From NCBI GenBank assembly GCA_964533965.1, contig CAZHNN010000012.1, positions 1-64,000 on the forward strand: a DNA stretch of 64,000 nt. The letters run 5' to 3'. Below the pieces are notes generated by a model, which saw nothing but the letters and a program-made list of their open reading frames with translations, had not been told where the DNA came from and did no database searches. Position 1 is the stretch's first letter, and every line of letters begins with the position of its first letter. This DNA is from RGIG3178 sp964533965. Lineage in GTDB: Bacteria > Bacillota > Clostridia > Christensenellales > QAND01. Positions 52,247 to 61,264 of this stretch are shown here, piece after piece. Position numbers and translations under genes: made by a program.

Positions 52247-52855
52247 TTAGAAACCAAGATCCTCGTTGACCAATATCACATGCATCTTGACGCCACTGGT
52301 AGGTCTATGGATCACGCCGGTGACGCTGCACATGCGTTGCGGATGCGAGCAATCCGTGCAGTATCCGAGCACGGCGCATGGGGTGTTGTAATTCAGGCGC
52401 TTCGCGTTCAGCGGGGACGCGACGTTGCGGATGCGGTTGATGGCGGCTTCATAATCCTCCACGAGCTTGTTCTTGCCGATGATGAAGATCACGTTTTTAG
52501 GACCGAAGAACATCGAGGCGACGCGGTTGCCGCTCCCGTCGGTGTTCACGATCTCCCCCTCCTCGGTCAGCGCGTTGGCGGAAAGCAGATAATAATCGGC
52601 GTTCGCAGACTTTTTGCGCATGGTGTTCATCTCCTGCGGAGCCACCATCCAATGCCAGTACACCTCATGCCCTTTACCTTTGAGCGTATCGTATAGACCA
52701 AGATCGCGCACTGTGGCAGATCCTCCGAATCCAACCGATGCGCCTTCGGGAATGAGGCTCAATACGGTCTGTATGGCTTCCTGCGCATTCTCTACAACTT
52801 GAGCTTCGAATTGGTGCCGTTTCAGCTTGTCAGCCATTTGTTGAAGATCTTTCAT
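52247..52855 (-). CDS. LUD-domain protein (LutC/YkgG-like)
   Basis: 202 residues from ATG 52855 (GGGAGGAATCTTT). LUD (DUF162) features: an N-terminal helix with LKRHQFEAQVVENAQEA, VGFGGSATVRDLGL (the G-G-S-x-T phosphate-like loop), DYYLLSANALTEEGEIVNTDGSGNRVASM, GPKNVIFIIGKNKLVEDYEAAINRIRNVA, and a cysteine-containing end (CTDCSHPQRMC) typical of the short stand-alone version. LutC takes part in lactate oxidation with LutA/LutB, which are not here; orphan relatives have no established role. Confidence 0.88.
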   Translation of the reverse strand: MKDLQQMADKLKRHQFEAQVVENAQEAIQTVLSLIPEGASVGFGGSATVRDLGLYDTLKGKGHEVYWHWMVAPQEMNTMRKKSANADYYLLSANALTEEGEIVNTDGSGNRVASMFFGPKNVIFIIGKNKLVEDYEAAINRIRNVASPLNAKRLNYNTPCAVLGYCTDCSHPQRMCSVTGVIHRPTSGVKMHVILVNEDLGF

Positions 52856-52971
52856 AAAGATTCCTCCCAAAATTTAACCTTGTACCATTATAAACGAAAA
52901 TGACGCAATGCAAAAGGTCAGTTGCTTTTATGGGAAACTTCTTCTATGATAAAAGCATGGCAGGAGGACAT

Positions 52972-54777
52972 ATGAGCACAGATCATCAGAAGAATATACG
53001 CAATTTTTGCATTATAGCCCATATCGACCATGGAAAAAGCACGCTTGCGGACAGGTTGATTGAGATGACGGGGACCGTGCAGAGCCGCGACATGCAGGAA
53101 CAGCTTTTGGACACGATGGAGCTTGAAAAGGAGCGCGGCATCACCATCAAGAGCCAGAGCGTACGTATGCATTATCAGGCGCAGGACGGGGAGACGTACA
53201 TCTATAACCTCATCGACACGCCTGGTCACGTTGACTTTACCTATGAAGTGTCCCGGTCGCTTGCGGCCTGCGAAGGAGCGATACTCGTGGTGGATGCCAC
53301 GCAGGGGATCGAAGCGCAGACGCTGGCGAACGTTTATATGGCATTGGATCATGACCTTGAGATCATGCCTGTGATCAACAAGATTGATCTGCCAAGTGCG
53401 ATGCCGGATACCGTTAAACAGGAGATCGAGGATGTCATCGGCCTCGACTGCGAAAGCTGTCCGCTGATCAGCGCCAAGACAGGGCTGAACGTGGAGCAGG
53501 TGCTCGAAAGGGTAAAGGATGTCGTACCCTCCCCTAAGGGTGATTTGGATGAGCCTTTGAAGGCGCTGATCTTCGATTCGTTTTACGATAATTACAAGGG
53601 CGCAATATCCTATGTGCGCGTTTTTGACGGCAGTTGCAAAATCGGCACTCGCATCCGCATGATGAGCACCAATAAGGAATTCGACGTGACGGAGGTCGGT
53701 TATTTTGCGCCGCAGATGCAGCCGTGCGAGGAACTGATGGCGGGCGAAGTAGGCTATATCGTGGCTTCGATTAAGAACGTTTCGGACACCCGCGTCGGCG
53801 ACACCATCACCGACGCCAGGCAGCCCGCGGTAAAACCATTACCCGGTTACAAGCGCGCCACGCCAATGGTATTCTGCGGCATTTATCCGGCGGACAGGGC
53901 CAACTACGACGAATTGAAGGATGCGTTGGAGAAACTTTCGCTCAACGATGCGTCGGTCTTCTACGAACCCGAAACGTCCGTGGCGCTGGGATTCGGCTTC
54001 CGCTGCGGCTTTCTGGGACTATTGCACATGGAAATCATCCAGGAGAGGCTGGAACGCGAGTTCGACCTTTCGATCATCACCACGGCGCCTTCCGTGCTCT
54101 ATCACATCCATTTAACCGACGGCAGCGAAAAGGTCATCGATAACCCGACCAACCTGCCGTCGATCACGGAGATCGAATACATGGAAGAGCCTATGGTAAA
54201 TGCCACCATTATGGTGCCAAACGATTACACCGGTGCCGTGATGGAACTTTGCCAGGAAAAGCGCGGCACGTTCGGAGATATGAAATACCTTGACGCCAAC
54301 CGTATGACGCTGCATTATAAATTGCCGCTTAACGAGATTATCTACGACTTCTTCGACGCTCTTAAATCCCGTACGAAAGGCTACGCGAGCTTCGATTACG
54401 AGCTTTCGGGATACGAGCGCAGCGATCTGGTCAAGCTCGACATCCTTTTGAACGGTGATCTGTGCGACGCGCTCTCCATCATTGTGCACAAGGACAGGGC
54501 GTATGCGCGCGGGCGCTCCATCGCGGAAAAACTTCGGGAGGCGATTCCGCGGCAGATGTTCGAGATACCGATTCAGGCGGCCATTGGCGGAAAGATCATC
54601 GCTCGCGAGACAGTCAAAGCGATGCGCAAGGACGTCTTGGCCAAGTGCTATGGCGGCGATATCACGCGCAAGAAGAAACTCTTGGAAAAACAGAAGGAAG
54701 GGAAGAAGCGCATGCGCCAGATAGGCTCTGTGGAAGTGCCGAGCGAAGCGTTTTTATCCGTTTTGAAGATGGACTGA
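52972..54777 (+). CDS. lepA: Elongation factor 4 (LepA)
   Basis: 601 residues from ATG 52972 (CAGGAGGACAT). Translational GTPase: G1 AHIDHGKSTLADRL, G2 with RGITIKSQSV, G3 DTPGHVDF, G4 NKIDLP. The C-terminus is LepA-specific (KLPLNEIIYDFFDALKSRTKGYASFDYEL and the KRMRQIGSVEVPSEAFLSVLK end). It back-translocates stalled ribosomes. Its stop overlaps hemW by 1 nt. Confidence 0.97.
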   Translation: MSTDHQKNIRNFCIIAHIDHGKSTLADRLIEMTGTVQSRDMQEQLLDTMELEKERGITIKSQSVRMHYQAQDGETYIYNLIDTPGHVDFTYEVSRSLAACEGAILVVDATQGIEAQTLANVYMALDHDLEIMPVINKIDLPSAMPDTVKQEIEDVIGLDCESCPLISAKTGLNVEQVLERVKDVVPSPKGDLDEPLKALIFDSFYDNYKGAISYVRVFDGSCKIGTRIRMMSTNKEFDVTEVGYFAPQMQPCEELMAGEVGYIVASIKNVSDTRVGDTITDARQPAVKPLPGYKRATPMVFCGIYPADRANYDELKDALEKLSLNDASVFYEPETSVALGFGFRCGFLGLLHMEIIQERLEREFDLSIITTAPSVLYHIHLTDGSEKVIDNPTNLPSITEIEYMEEPMVNATIMVPNDYTGAVMELCQEKRGTFGDMKYLDANRMTLHYKLPLNEIIYDFFDALKSRTKGYASFDYELSGYERSDLVKLDILLNGDLCDALSIIVHKDRAYARGRSIAEKLREAIPRQMFEIPIQAAIGGKIIARETVKAMRKDVLAKCYGGDITRKKKLLEKQKEGKKRMRQIGSVEVPSEAFLSVLKMD

Positions 54778-55928
54778 TGGAAAAACAGGCTTTTTCGGGG
54801 ATGTATCTCCACATCCCCTTTTGTATTGCAAAATGCCATTATTGTTCCTTTGCCTCCGTACCTGTCCGCAGTCAAAAGGATCGTCGTATCGAGCACTATA
54901 TCGATCTGCTGTTGTCGGAATTGGACGAAGGAGTACCCGATTGGAGCGGTGAGCGTTTTGATTCGCTGTTCCTGGGTGGTGGAACGCCTTCCGTGTTGCC
55001 GATTCCACATGTGTCGCGGTTGATCAAAAAGGCGCTGGAGTGCTACCAATTTGAACCGGACAGCGAAATCACCGTAGAATGCAACCCGGAATCCTTCACG
55101 CCGCAGAAGGCGTACGATTTTCAGAAGGCGGGCGTCACCCGCCTTTCGTTTGGTATTCAGAGCGCAGATGACGAAGAACTTCGTATGCTCGGCCGACCGC
55201 ATACGTGGGCAGATGCGCAAAATGCCGTCGATTACGCGCGCATGGCGGGCTTTTCGAATATCAATGCAGACCTCATCTACGCGTTGCCGGGACAAAAGCC
55301 GCATGGGTTTCTGCAGAGCGTTCGCAAGGTGTTGGACCTTGGCGTTGAGCATCTCTCCTGTTATGCGTTGACCCTGGAAGTGGGCACAAAGCTGCATGAG
55401 GACATTACACTCGGGCGGCTGCCCAACATCGATGACGATGCGGCGGCGGATATGTTTGAGAGCCTCGAGACGCTTGCAAAGGAATACGGGCTATTCAGGT
55501 ACGAGATCAGCAATTATGCCAAGGCGGGCCATGAGTCCAGGCACAACCTTCACTATTGGCACCAGGACAGCTATGCGGGTTTTGGCGTTGCGGCGCACGG
55601 CGCCATGCACAAAGGCAAGGAAGTGCTTAGGGTCGCAAACGGCGATGACCTAGAAGCGTATTTAAAAAATGGACCTGTCAAACGCATCGAAAAGGTATCG
55701 GGGCAGGACGCCATGTTCGAATACGTTATGCTGGGCACAAGGCTTGTTCAGGGTCTGGTGCTAAGCGACTTTTACAACCGCTTCGGAACGCGTTTTGAAG
55801 ATGTATACAAAGCCGCAACAGACAAGGCCGTTTCACTGGGTCTTGCAGAGCTCACGCCGTCACGATTCCGCTTTAGCAGCAGGGGAATGCTGGTGCAGAA
55901 CAGCCTATTACAGCTGTTTATGCCGTAA
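54777..55928 (+). CDS. hemW: HemW, radical SAM heme chaperone
   Basis: 383 residues from ATG 54777. Radical SAM motif IPFCIAKCHYCSF (CxxxCxxC with the additional Cys typical of HemW/HemN), LFLGGGTPSVLP, TVECNPESFTPQKAYDFQKAGVTRLSFGIQSADD. HemW-type proteins carry heme rather than oxidise coproporphyrinogen; the missing N-terminal HemN residues favour this. lepA-hemW-hrcA is the standard order. Confidence 0.94.
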   Translation: MEKQAFSGMYLHIPFCIAKCHYCSFASVPVRSQKDRRIEHYIDLLLSELDEGVPDWSGERFDSLFLGGGTPSVLPIPHVSRLIKKALECYQFEPDSEITVECNPESFTPQKAYDFQKAGVTRLSFGIQSADDEELRMLGRPHTWADAQNAVDYARMAGFSNINADLIYALPGQKPHGFLQSVRKVLDLGVEHLSCYALTLEVGTKLHEDITLGRLPNIDDDAAADMFESLETLAKEYGLFRYEISNYAKAGHESRHNLHYWHQDSYAGFGVAAHGAMHKGKEVLRVANGDDLEAYLKNGPVKRIEKVSGQDAMFEYVMLGTRLVQGLVLSDFYNRFGTRFEDVYKAATDKAVSLGLAELTPSRFRFSSRGMLVQNSLLQLFMP

Positions 55929-55959
55929 TAATAGAACAATATAACTGAATAAAATTAAG

Positions 55960-56027
55960 GAAAAAGGATATACACGACGAGGTTGCTGCAAAGGAGCAAG
56001 ATCGTATGGAATATCCTTCTTTTTTTT
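55960..56027 (+). terminator. Terminator after hemW with a long stem-loop
   Basis: AAAAAGGATAT pairs with ATATCCTTCTTTTTTTT around a 40-nt loop that includes a TTGCT...AGCAA stem. It isolates the hrcA operon promoter. Confidence 0.65.
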
Positions 56028-56058
56028 GGTATGGATGGCGATATTTCACTGCAAAATA

Positions 56059-56087
56059 TTGACAATGTCGGAAAGGAGTGCTATGCT
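56059..56087 (+). promoter_or_regulatory. hrcA operon promoter
   Basis: TTGACA (56059-56064), 17-nt spacer, TATGCT (56082-56087), followed by CIRCE 8 nt later. Confidence 0.85.
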
Positions 56088-56094
56088 CTCAGTG

Positions 56095-56121
56095 TTAGCA
56101 CTCAAACTAGGAGAGTGCTAA
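56095..56121 (+). promoter_or_regulatory. CIRCE operator (hrcA operon)
   Basis: TTAGCACTC-AAACTAGGA-GAGTGCTAA, a perfect HrcA site. Confidence 0.97.
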
Positions 56122-56202
56122 CAAAACGGGTTGGGAAGGAGGTTGCGGTGGCGTAGGACGTAAGCCCTAAAACGACACGTTTATACGCGCCGTCAGGTTG
56201 AA

Positions 56203-57213
56203 ATGAACTTAAGTGAACGAAAACTTCGGATTATGTTGGCAATCGTGGACGATTACATCGCTTCCGGAATCCCCATCGGTTCGAGAACTATCTCTCGCAT
56301 GTGGGATGGTGAACTCAGCCCGGCAACCATTCGCAACGAGATGAGCGATCTGGAGGAAATGGGCTTTCTCATGCAGCCGCACACCAGTGCGGGACGAATC
56401 CCTTCGGATTTGGCTTATCGACTATATGTGGACAGATTCCTTCGGGTGCAGCGCCTTTCCCTGGAAGAGGCGGAAACCATCCGCAGCTATTATAACGTTC
56501 GAAGGCGGGAAATGAGCGAGGTAATCGCCACCACGGCACGCGTGTTAAGCGACATGACGGATTATGTGGCGATGATATTGCCCCCGCAGTTGCGCCACGT
56601 TACATTCTCCCAGATACGCCTTATCCCGCTCAATCCTGGGCGCGCGCTAGCGGTTTTGGTCACGAGCGAAGGCATCGTGAAGGACGTGATCATCAACGTG
56701 CCGCTTCAAATGGATGAACGGCACCTGGATCGAATCTCAAACGCCCTAACGCAGCATATGCGCGGCAAAACGGTGGATGAGATGCCGGCGGTACTTGAAA
56801 AACTCAGCGTAGAGTTTGACGTACAGGAGCAGACCTTTGATTCGCTCATTGATATTGTAAAATCGTCCGACCCAATACGCGACGTATACTTTGACGGGCG
56901 TCAGAACCTGTTCAAGCACCACGAATACGCAAACATCGAGCGGGCGAAGACGTTTTTGGAAGCGATGGACAGCCGGGAGATGTTCTACCGGATGCTCACG
57001 AAAGCGAAGGATATGGAGATGACCATCTCCATTGGGCGTGAAAACGAGGATGAATCGCTAAGAGATGCAAGTGTCGTGACGGCAACCTATACAATAGGGG
57101 GCAAGAGCGTCGGCAGCTTTGGGATCATCGGCCCCACGCGGATGGATTACGCCCGCGTTATCGCAATTATGCACCATATAAGCCAAGCACTAGAAGATAT
57201 TCTCTCGGGCTGA
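56203..57213 (+). CDS. hrcA: Heat-inducible repressor HrcA
   Basis: 336 residues, ATG 56203. Winged-helix N-terminus (LSERKLRIMLAIVDDYIASGIPIGSRTISR... LSPATIRNEMSDLEEMGFLMQPHTSAGRIPSDLAYRLYVD, the HrcA signature), then a GAF-like and dimerisation part. It binds CIRCE at its own operon and groESL; GroEL keeps it active. Length normal. Confidence 0.97.
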   Translation: MNLSERKLRIMLAIVDDYIASGIPIGSRTISRMWDGELSPATIRNEMSDLEEMGFLMQPHTSAGRIPSDLAYRLYVDRFLRVQRLSLEEAETIRSYYNVRRREMSEVIATTARVLSDMTDYVAMILPPQLRHVTFSQIRLIPLNPGRALAVLVTSEGIVKDVIINVPLQMDERHLDRISNALTQHMRGKTVDEMPAVLEKLSVEFDVQEQTFDSLIDIVKSSDPIRDVYFDGRQNLFKHHEYANIERAKTFLEAMDSREMFYRMLTKAKDMEMTISIGRENEDESLRDASVVTATYTIGGKSVGSFGIIGPTRMDYARVIAIMHHISQALEDILSG

Positions 57214-57222
57214 GGAGGAAGC

Positions 57223-57846
57223 ATGCTGAAAAAGGGAAAAGAAGACAAAGAGCCAATGGTTGAGCAAACGCCTCAAGATCAGGTGGAAGAGGCTCAGGTG
57301 GCACAAGAGGATCAAGCAGATGTCGAAGCGCTTAAAAAAAGCGCACAAGTTGCGGCAATGCAGATGATGGAAGCACTTAGGCAGTGTGAGACCCTCTCGA
57401 AAGCGCTCGAAGAAGCCACGCAGAAGGCCGAACAATATCAGAACCAATGGCTCCACCTAAAAGGCGAATTTGACAATTACCGCAAGCGCACAACCGCCGA
57501 ACTGGCATCCGCCCGCGATGAGGGCACGATGGAAACGCTTAAACTGATGTTGCCATCGCTAGATAACCTTGATAGGGCACTGAATGTTGCCCGCGGGGAG
57601 GGCGCGGATTCTATCGCGCAGGGGTTGGAAATGGTATTCTCCACCCTGACTGCTTCCTTTGAGAAAAAGGGGCTGCAGGTGATGGATGCGTTGGGGAAAC
57701 CCTTTGATCCGACCCTGCATGCGGCAGTATTACAGGAGCCCTGTGAAGATGAAGCCAAGAAGGATACCGTGGCGCAGGTCCTGCAAAGCGGATACCTCTA
57801 CAACGGCAAGGTTTTGAGATACGCCACCGTAAAGGTGTATGTATAA
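57223..57846 (+). CDS. grpE: Nucleotide exchange factor GrpE
   Basis: 207 residues, ATG 57223 after GAGGAGGAAGC. Acidic Gln/Glu-rich start, long coiled coil (ALRQCETLSKALEEATQKAEQYQNQWLHLKGEFDNYRKRT), and the beta-domain LEKKGLQVMDALGKPFDPTLHAAV... KDTVAQVLQSGYLYNGKVLRYATVKVY. It releases ADP from DnaK. Confidence 0.96.
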   Translation: MLKKGKEDKEPMVEQTPQDQVEEAQVAQEDQADVEALKKSAQVAAMQMMEALRQCETLSKALEEATQKAEQYQNQWLHLKGEFDNYRKRTTAELASARDEGTMETLKLMLPSLDNLDRALNVARGEGADSIAQGLEMVFSTLTASFEKKGLQVMDALGKPFDPTLHAAVLQEPCEDEAKKDTVAQVLQSGYLYNGKVLRYATVKVYV

Positions 57847-57892
57847 ACACAATGACATTCACATCAAGAATATAGATTAGGAGGATTCAAAC

Positions 57893-59773
57893 ATGTCAAA
57901 GATCATCGGAATCGATTTAGGAACTACATTCAGCTGCGTTGCGGTCATGGAGGGCGGAGAACCGGTTGTTATCCCCAATTCCGAAGGGTCACGTACCACG
58001 CCGTCTGTTGTTGGATTCAGCAAAAACGGGGAGCGGCTTGTTGGCCAAATAGCCAAGCGTCAAGCGATCACCAACCCGGACCGCACCATTTCCAGCATCA
58101 AGCGCGACATGGGATACGACCGCAAGGTTCGCATTGACGATAAAGTCTACACGCCTCAGGAAATCTCTGCGATGATCCTGCAAAAGCTCAAAGCGGACGC
58201 GGAGGCGTACCTTGGCGGGCCTGTTACTGACGCAGTCATCACCGTTCCCGCCTATTTCTCGGATGCACAGCGCCAGGCGACCAAGGACGCAGGCACCATC
58301 GCGGGATTGAACGTTCTGCGCATCATCAACGAGCCCACGGCTGCTGCGCTTGCATACGGCCTTGACAAAGAGGGCAGCGGCAAAATCCTGGTATATGACC
58401 TCGGCGGCGGCACGTTCGACGTATCGCTTTTGGAAATCAGCGACGGCGTGTTCGAAGTGCTGGCAACCAACGGCAACAACCGTCTGGGCGGCGACGACTT
58501 TGACCAACGCGTTATGGAATACCTGATTTCCGAATTCAAGAAGAGCAGCGGCGTTGACCTCTCCCGCGACAGTATGGCAATGCAGCGGTTGAAGGAAGCG
58601 GCGGAAAAAGCAAAGATCGAACTGTCCAGCACCGCTACAACGAACATCAACCTGCCGTTTATCACAGAAGGTCCGAAGCACCTCGATATGCAATTGAGCC
58701 GCGCCAAGTTCAACGAACTGACCGCAGAACTGGTTGAGAAGACCGTGGGACCGGCAGTGCAGGCGCTCAAAGACGCCAACATGAAACCGGAAGAGATCGA
58801 CAAGGTCATTCTGGTCGGCGGCTCCACCCGCATTCCTGCCGTACAGGATGCTGTAAGGCGCATCACCGGCAAGGAACCCTATAAGGGCATCAACCCCGAC
58901 GAGTGCGTCGCCATCGGCGCCGCGATCCAGGGCGGCGTGTTGGGCGGAACGGTGACGGGTATCCTGTTGCTCGACGTTACACCGCTGTCCCTTGGCATCG
59001 AGACGGTAGGCGGCGTATTCACCAAGCTCATCGAGCGCAACACCACCATACCGACCAAGAAGAGCCAGATCTTCTCAACGGCAGCTGACGGGCAAACCGC
59101 GGTGGACGTGCACGTGCTGCAGGGTGAGCGCGAGATGGCTGCGTACAACAAGACGCTGGGGCGCTTCCAGCTATCCGGCATACCCCCGGCGCCGCGAGGC
59201 ATACCGCAGATCGAGGTTACGTTTGACATCGACGCCAATGGCATCGTGAACGTCTCCGCCAAAGATATGGGCACCGGCCGCCAGCAGAGGGTCACCATTA
59301 CGGCCAGTACCAAGATGAGCAACGACGACATCAAAAAGGCCGTTGACGAAGCTGCGAAGTATGCGGACGATGACAAGAAGCGCCGCGAAGAGGTGGATGC
59401 GCGCAATGACGCAGATTCCATCTGCTATCAGATCGAAAAGACCATCAAGGATCTTGGAAGCAAGATCTCCGATGCTGATAAGAAAACCATGACGGATGGT
59501 GTGAGTGCCCTCAGAGCGAAACTCGCAGGTTCGGACATTGAAGCCATCAAAGCCGAAACGAACATATTGCGCGACAAGTCCTTTGAGATCTTCGGGCGCG
59601 TTTACCAGCAGGATCCGAATGCACAGGCTGGCGGTCCCCATGCGGAAGACGCCTATCAGAGGCCGGAGGATCAACAATCCTATACCGGTACCGGCGAAAG
59701 CCAGAGCACTGCAAGCGGCGACAACGTCGTGGATGCGGACTACGAAGTGGTGGATGACGACAAGAAGAAATAA
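57893..59773 (+). CDS. dnaK: Chaperone DnaK (Hsp70)
   Basis: 626 residues, ATG 57893 after TAGGAGGATTCAAAC. Hsp70 signatures: IGIDLGTTFSCVAVMEGGEP, VYDLGGGTFDVSLLEI, VILVGGSTRIPAVQDAV, substrate domain LLLDVTPLSLGIETVGGVF, and C-terminal lid ending VVDADYEVVDDDKKK. Gram-positive version without the 24-residue insert of proteobacterial DnaK. Confidence 0.98.
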   Translation: MSKIIGIDLGTTFSCVAVMEGGEPVVIPNSEGSRTTPSVVGFSKNGERLVGQIAKRQAITNPDRTISSIKRDMGYDRKVRIDDKVYTPQEISAMILQKLKADAEAYLGGPVTDAVITVPAYFSDAQRQATKDAGTIAGLNVLRIINEPTAAALAYGLDKEGSGKILVYDLGGGTFDVSLLEISDGVFEVLATNGNNRLGGDDFDQRVMEYLISEFKKSSGVDLSRDSMAMQRLKEAAEKAKIELSSTATTNINLPFITEGPKHLDMQLSRAKFNELTAELVEKTVGPAVQALKDANMKPEEIDKVILVGGSTRIPAVQDAVRRITGKEPYKGINPDECVAIGAAIQGGVLGGTVTGILLLDVTPLSLGIETVGGVFTKLIERNTTIPTKKSQIFSTAADGQTAVDVHVLQGEREMAAYNKTLGRFQLSGIPPAPRGIPQIEVTFDIDANGIVNVSAKDMGTGRQQRVTITASTKMSNDDIKKAVDEAAKYADDDKKRREEVDARNDADSICYQIEKTIKDLGSKISDADKKTMTDGVSALRAKLAGSDIEAIKAETNILRDKSFEIFGRVYQQDPNAQAGGPHAEDAYQRPEDQQSYTGTGESQSTASGDNVVDADYEVVDDDKKK

Positions 59774-60100
59774 GCGCTGCGGTGATACCGCAGCGTGAAC
59801 GGATCAGACGGACAGCCTGCAAGCATAACGCTTGCAGGCTCAGTTCGCTCAAAAAGCAGCGAACGCTTGCATCGCCTGTGCTCCAATGGCCGGCGGTGCG
59901 CTGCTTTGTATGTGCTTGCTTTAAAACATTCTAAAAAGATGATCTCCTGACTTTGTCAACAGGAACCCGTAAACAGAGTTTGGAGCATGCCTTTTGGCAG
60001 TATAGATTGAATTCAATAGTAATGCTGTATATATAAAGCGTTCGCGCAGTTGGGTGATTGTGCACATAGTTTTGGAATATGGCAAAGGCGGAGGAACAAA
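59774..60100 (+). other. dnaK-dnaJ spacer with consecutive hairpins
   Basis: It holds CGCTGCGG...CCGCAGCG (59775-59795), an 11-bp perfect stem AGCCTGCAAGC...GCTTGCAGGCT (59814-59840), GTTCGCT...AGCGAAC (59843-59864), and a longer-range alternative AAAGCAGCG/CGCTGCTTT (59853-59907) that excludes the third hairpin. None ends in a T tract. The remaining 190 nt before the dnaJ TTG are AT-rich with no gene. Confidence 0.7.
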
Positions 60101-61258
60101 TTGGCTCGCGATTATTATGAAATCCTTGGCGTAGAGAGAAACGCTCCGGAAGAAGACATCAAAAAGGCTTACAGGCAGTTGGCCAAGAAGTATCATCCCG
60201 ATATGAACAAGGACAATCCCAAGCAAGCCGAGGAAAAGTTCAAAGAGGTTAATGAGGCATATTCTATCCTCTCCGACACGGAAAAGCGCTCCGTATATGA
60301 CCGCATGGGGCATGAAGCGTATAGCCAGGCGTCGGCGACGGGCGGAGCGGGCGGACCGCAGGGCAATCCGTTCGGCGGATTTGGTGGATTTGGCGGTTTC
60401 GGCGGGTTTGGGGATATCTTTGAACAGATGTTCGGCGGTGGCTTTGCTACGCGGTCACGCACGGGCCCACAACCGGGGCGTACCATTCGCCAGCCTTTGA
60501 ACATATCGCTGGAAGAAGCGTTTACGGGTGTAAAGAAGGAAATCTCCTTCAGCCGCAACGAGGCTTGCTCGGAATGCGGCGGCACAGGCGCCAAAAAAGG
60601 CACGACTGTTTCCACCTGCACCGTTTGCAAGGGTACAGGGCAGGTTCAAGATGTGCGGCAGACCCCGTTGGGTACGATGGTAAATTCACGTCCCTGCCAG
60701 ACATGCAACGGAACAGGAAGGATCATCAAGGATCCCTGTGATGCGTGCCGGGGTAGCGGCGTTCAGTATAAGCAGAAGAAGATCAAGATCAATATTCCGG
60801 CCGGCGTGGACGATGGCCAGGTCGTCACGCTTTCGGGAGAAGGGGAAGTGGGCGCCAATGGGGGGCGCAGCGGCGATCTGCAGGTATTGATGAGCATTCG
60901 CCCGCACCCGATCTTCGAGCGCCGCGGACCGGATTTGTATATCGACCTTGATATCTCCTATGCGCGCGCGGCGCTTGGCGGAGATGTCATCGTTCCCACC
61001 ATAGACGGCAGCGTGAAATACCATATCCCCGAATTGACGGAACCGGGTACGACATTTAGGCTTAAAGGGCAGGGAATGCCGAGGCTTCATGGAAATACCA
61101 GAGGAGATCAATATGTGAACATCAACATCGAGATGCCTGAGAAGCTCACCGAGAGGCAAAAAGAGCTGCTGCGCGAACTGGATGCTATCGATGAGGCAAG
61201 ACAGCAGAACAAGGGACAGGGCATCTTCGACAAGATATTCAATAAGAACAAAGGATAA
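60101..61258 (+). CDS. dnaJ: Chaperone DnaJ
   Basis: 385 residues from TTG 60101 (GGAGGAACAAA); the J domain begins immediately (ARDYYEILGVERNAPEEDIKKAYRQ, HPD in KKYHPDMNKDN). A Gly/Phe-rich linker (FGGFGGFGGFGGFG), four zinc-finger CxxCxGxG repeats (CSECGGTG, CTVCKGTG, CQTCNGTG, CDACRGSG) and the C-terminal substrate domains follow. Full-length DnaJ co-chaperone of DnaK. TTG start and the unusually long structured spacer upstream suggest separate control of its dose. Confidence 0.96.
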   Translation: MARDYYEILGVERNAPEEDIKKAYRQLAKKYHPDMNKDNPKQAEEKFKEVNEAYSILSDTEKRSVYDRMGHEAYSQASATGGAGGPQGNPFGGFGGFGGFGGFGDIFEQMFGGGFATRSRTGPQPGRTIRQPLNISLEEAFTGVKKEISFSRNEACSECGGTGAKKGTTVSTCTVCKGTGQVQDVRQTPLGTMVNSRPCQTCNGTGRIIKDPCDACRGSGVQYKQKKIKINIPAGVDDGQVVTLSGEGEVGANGGRSGDLQVLMSIRPHPIFERRGPDLYIDLDISYARAALGGDVIVPTIDGSVKYHIPELTEPGTTFRLKGQGMPRLHGNTRGDQYVNINIEMPEKLTERQKELLRELDAIDEARQQNKGQGIFDKIFNKNKG

Positions 61259-61264
61259 GAGAGA

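Noticed and set aside
54462..54776. N-terminal extension of HemW by 105 codons
   Set aside because: It lies wholly inside lepA in another frame. ATG 54777 gives the normal HemW N-terminus.
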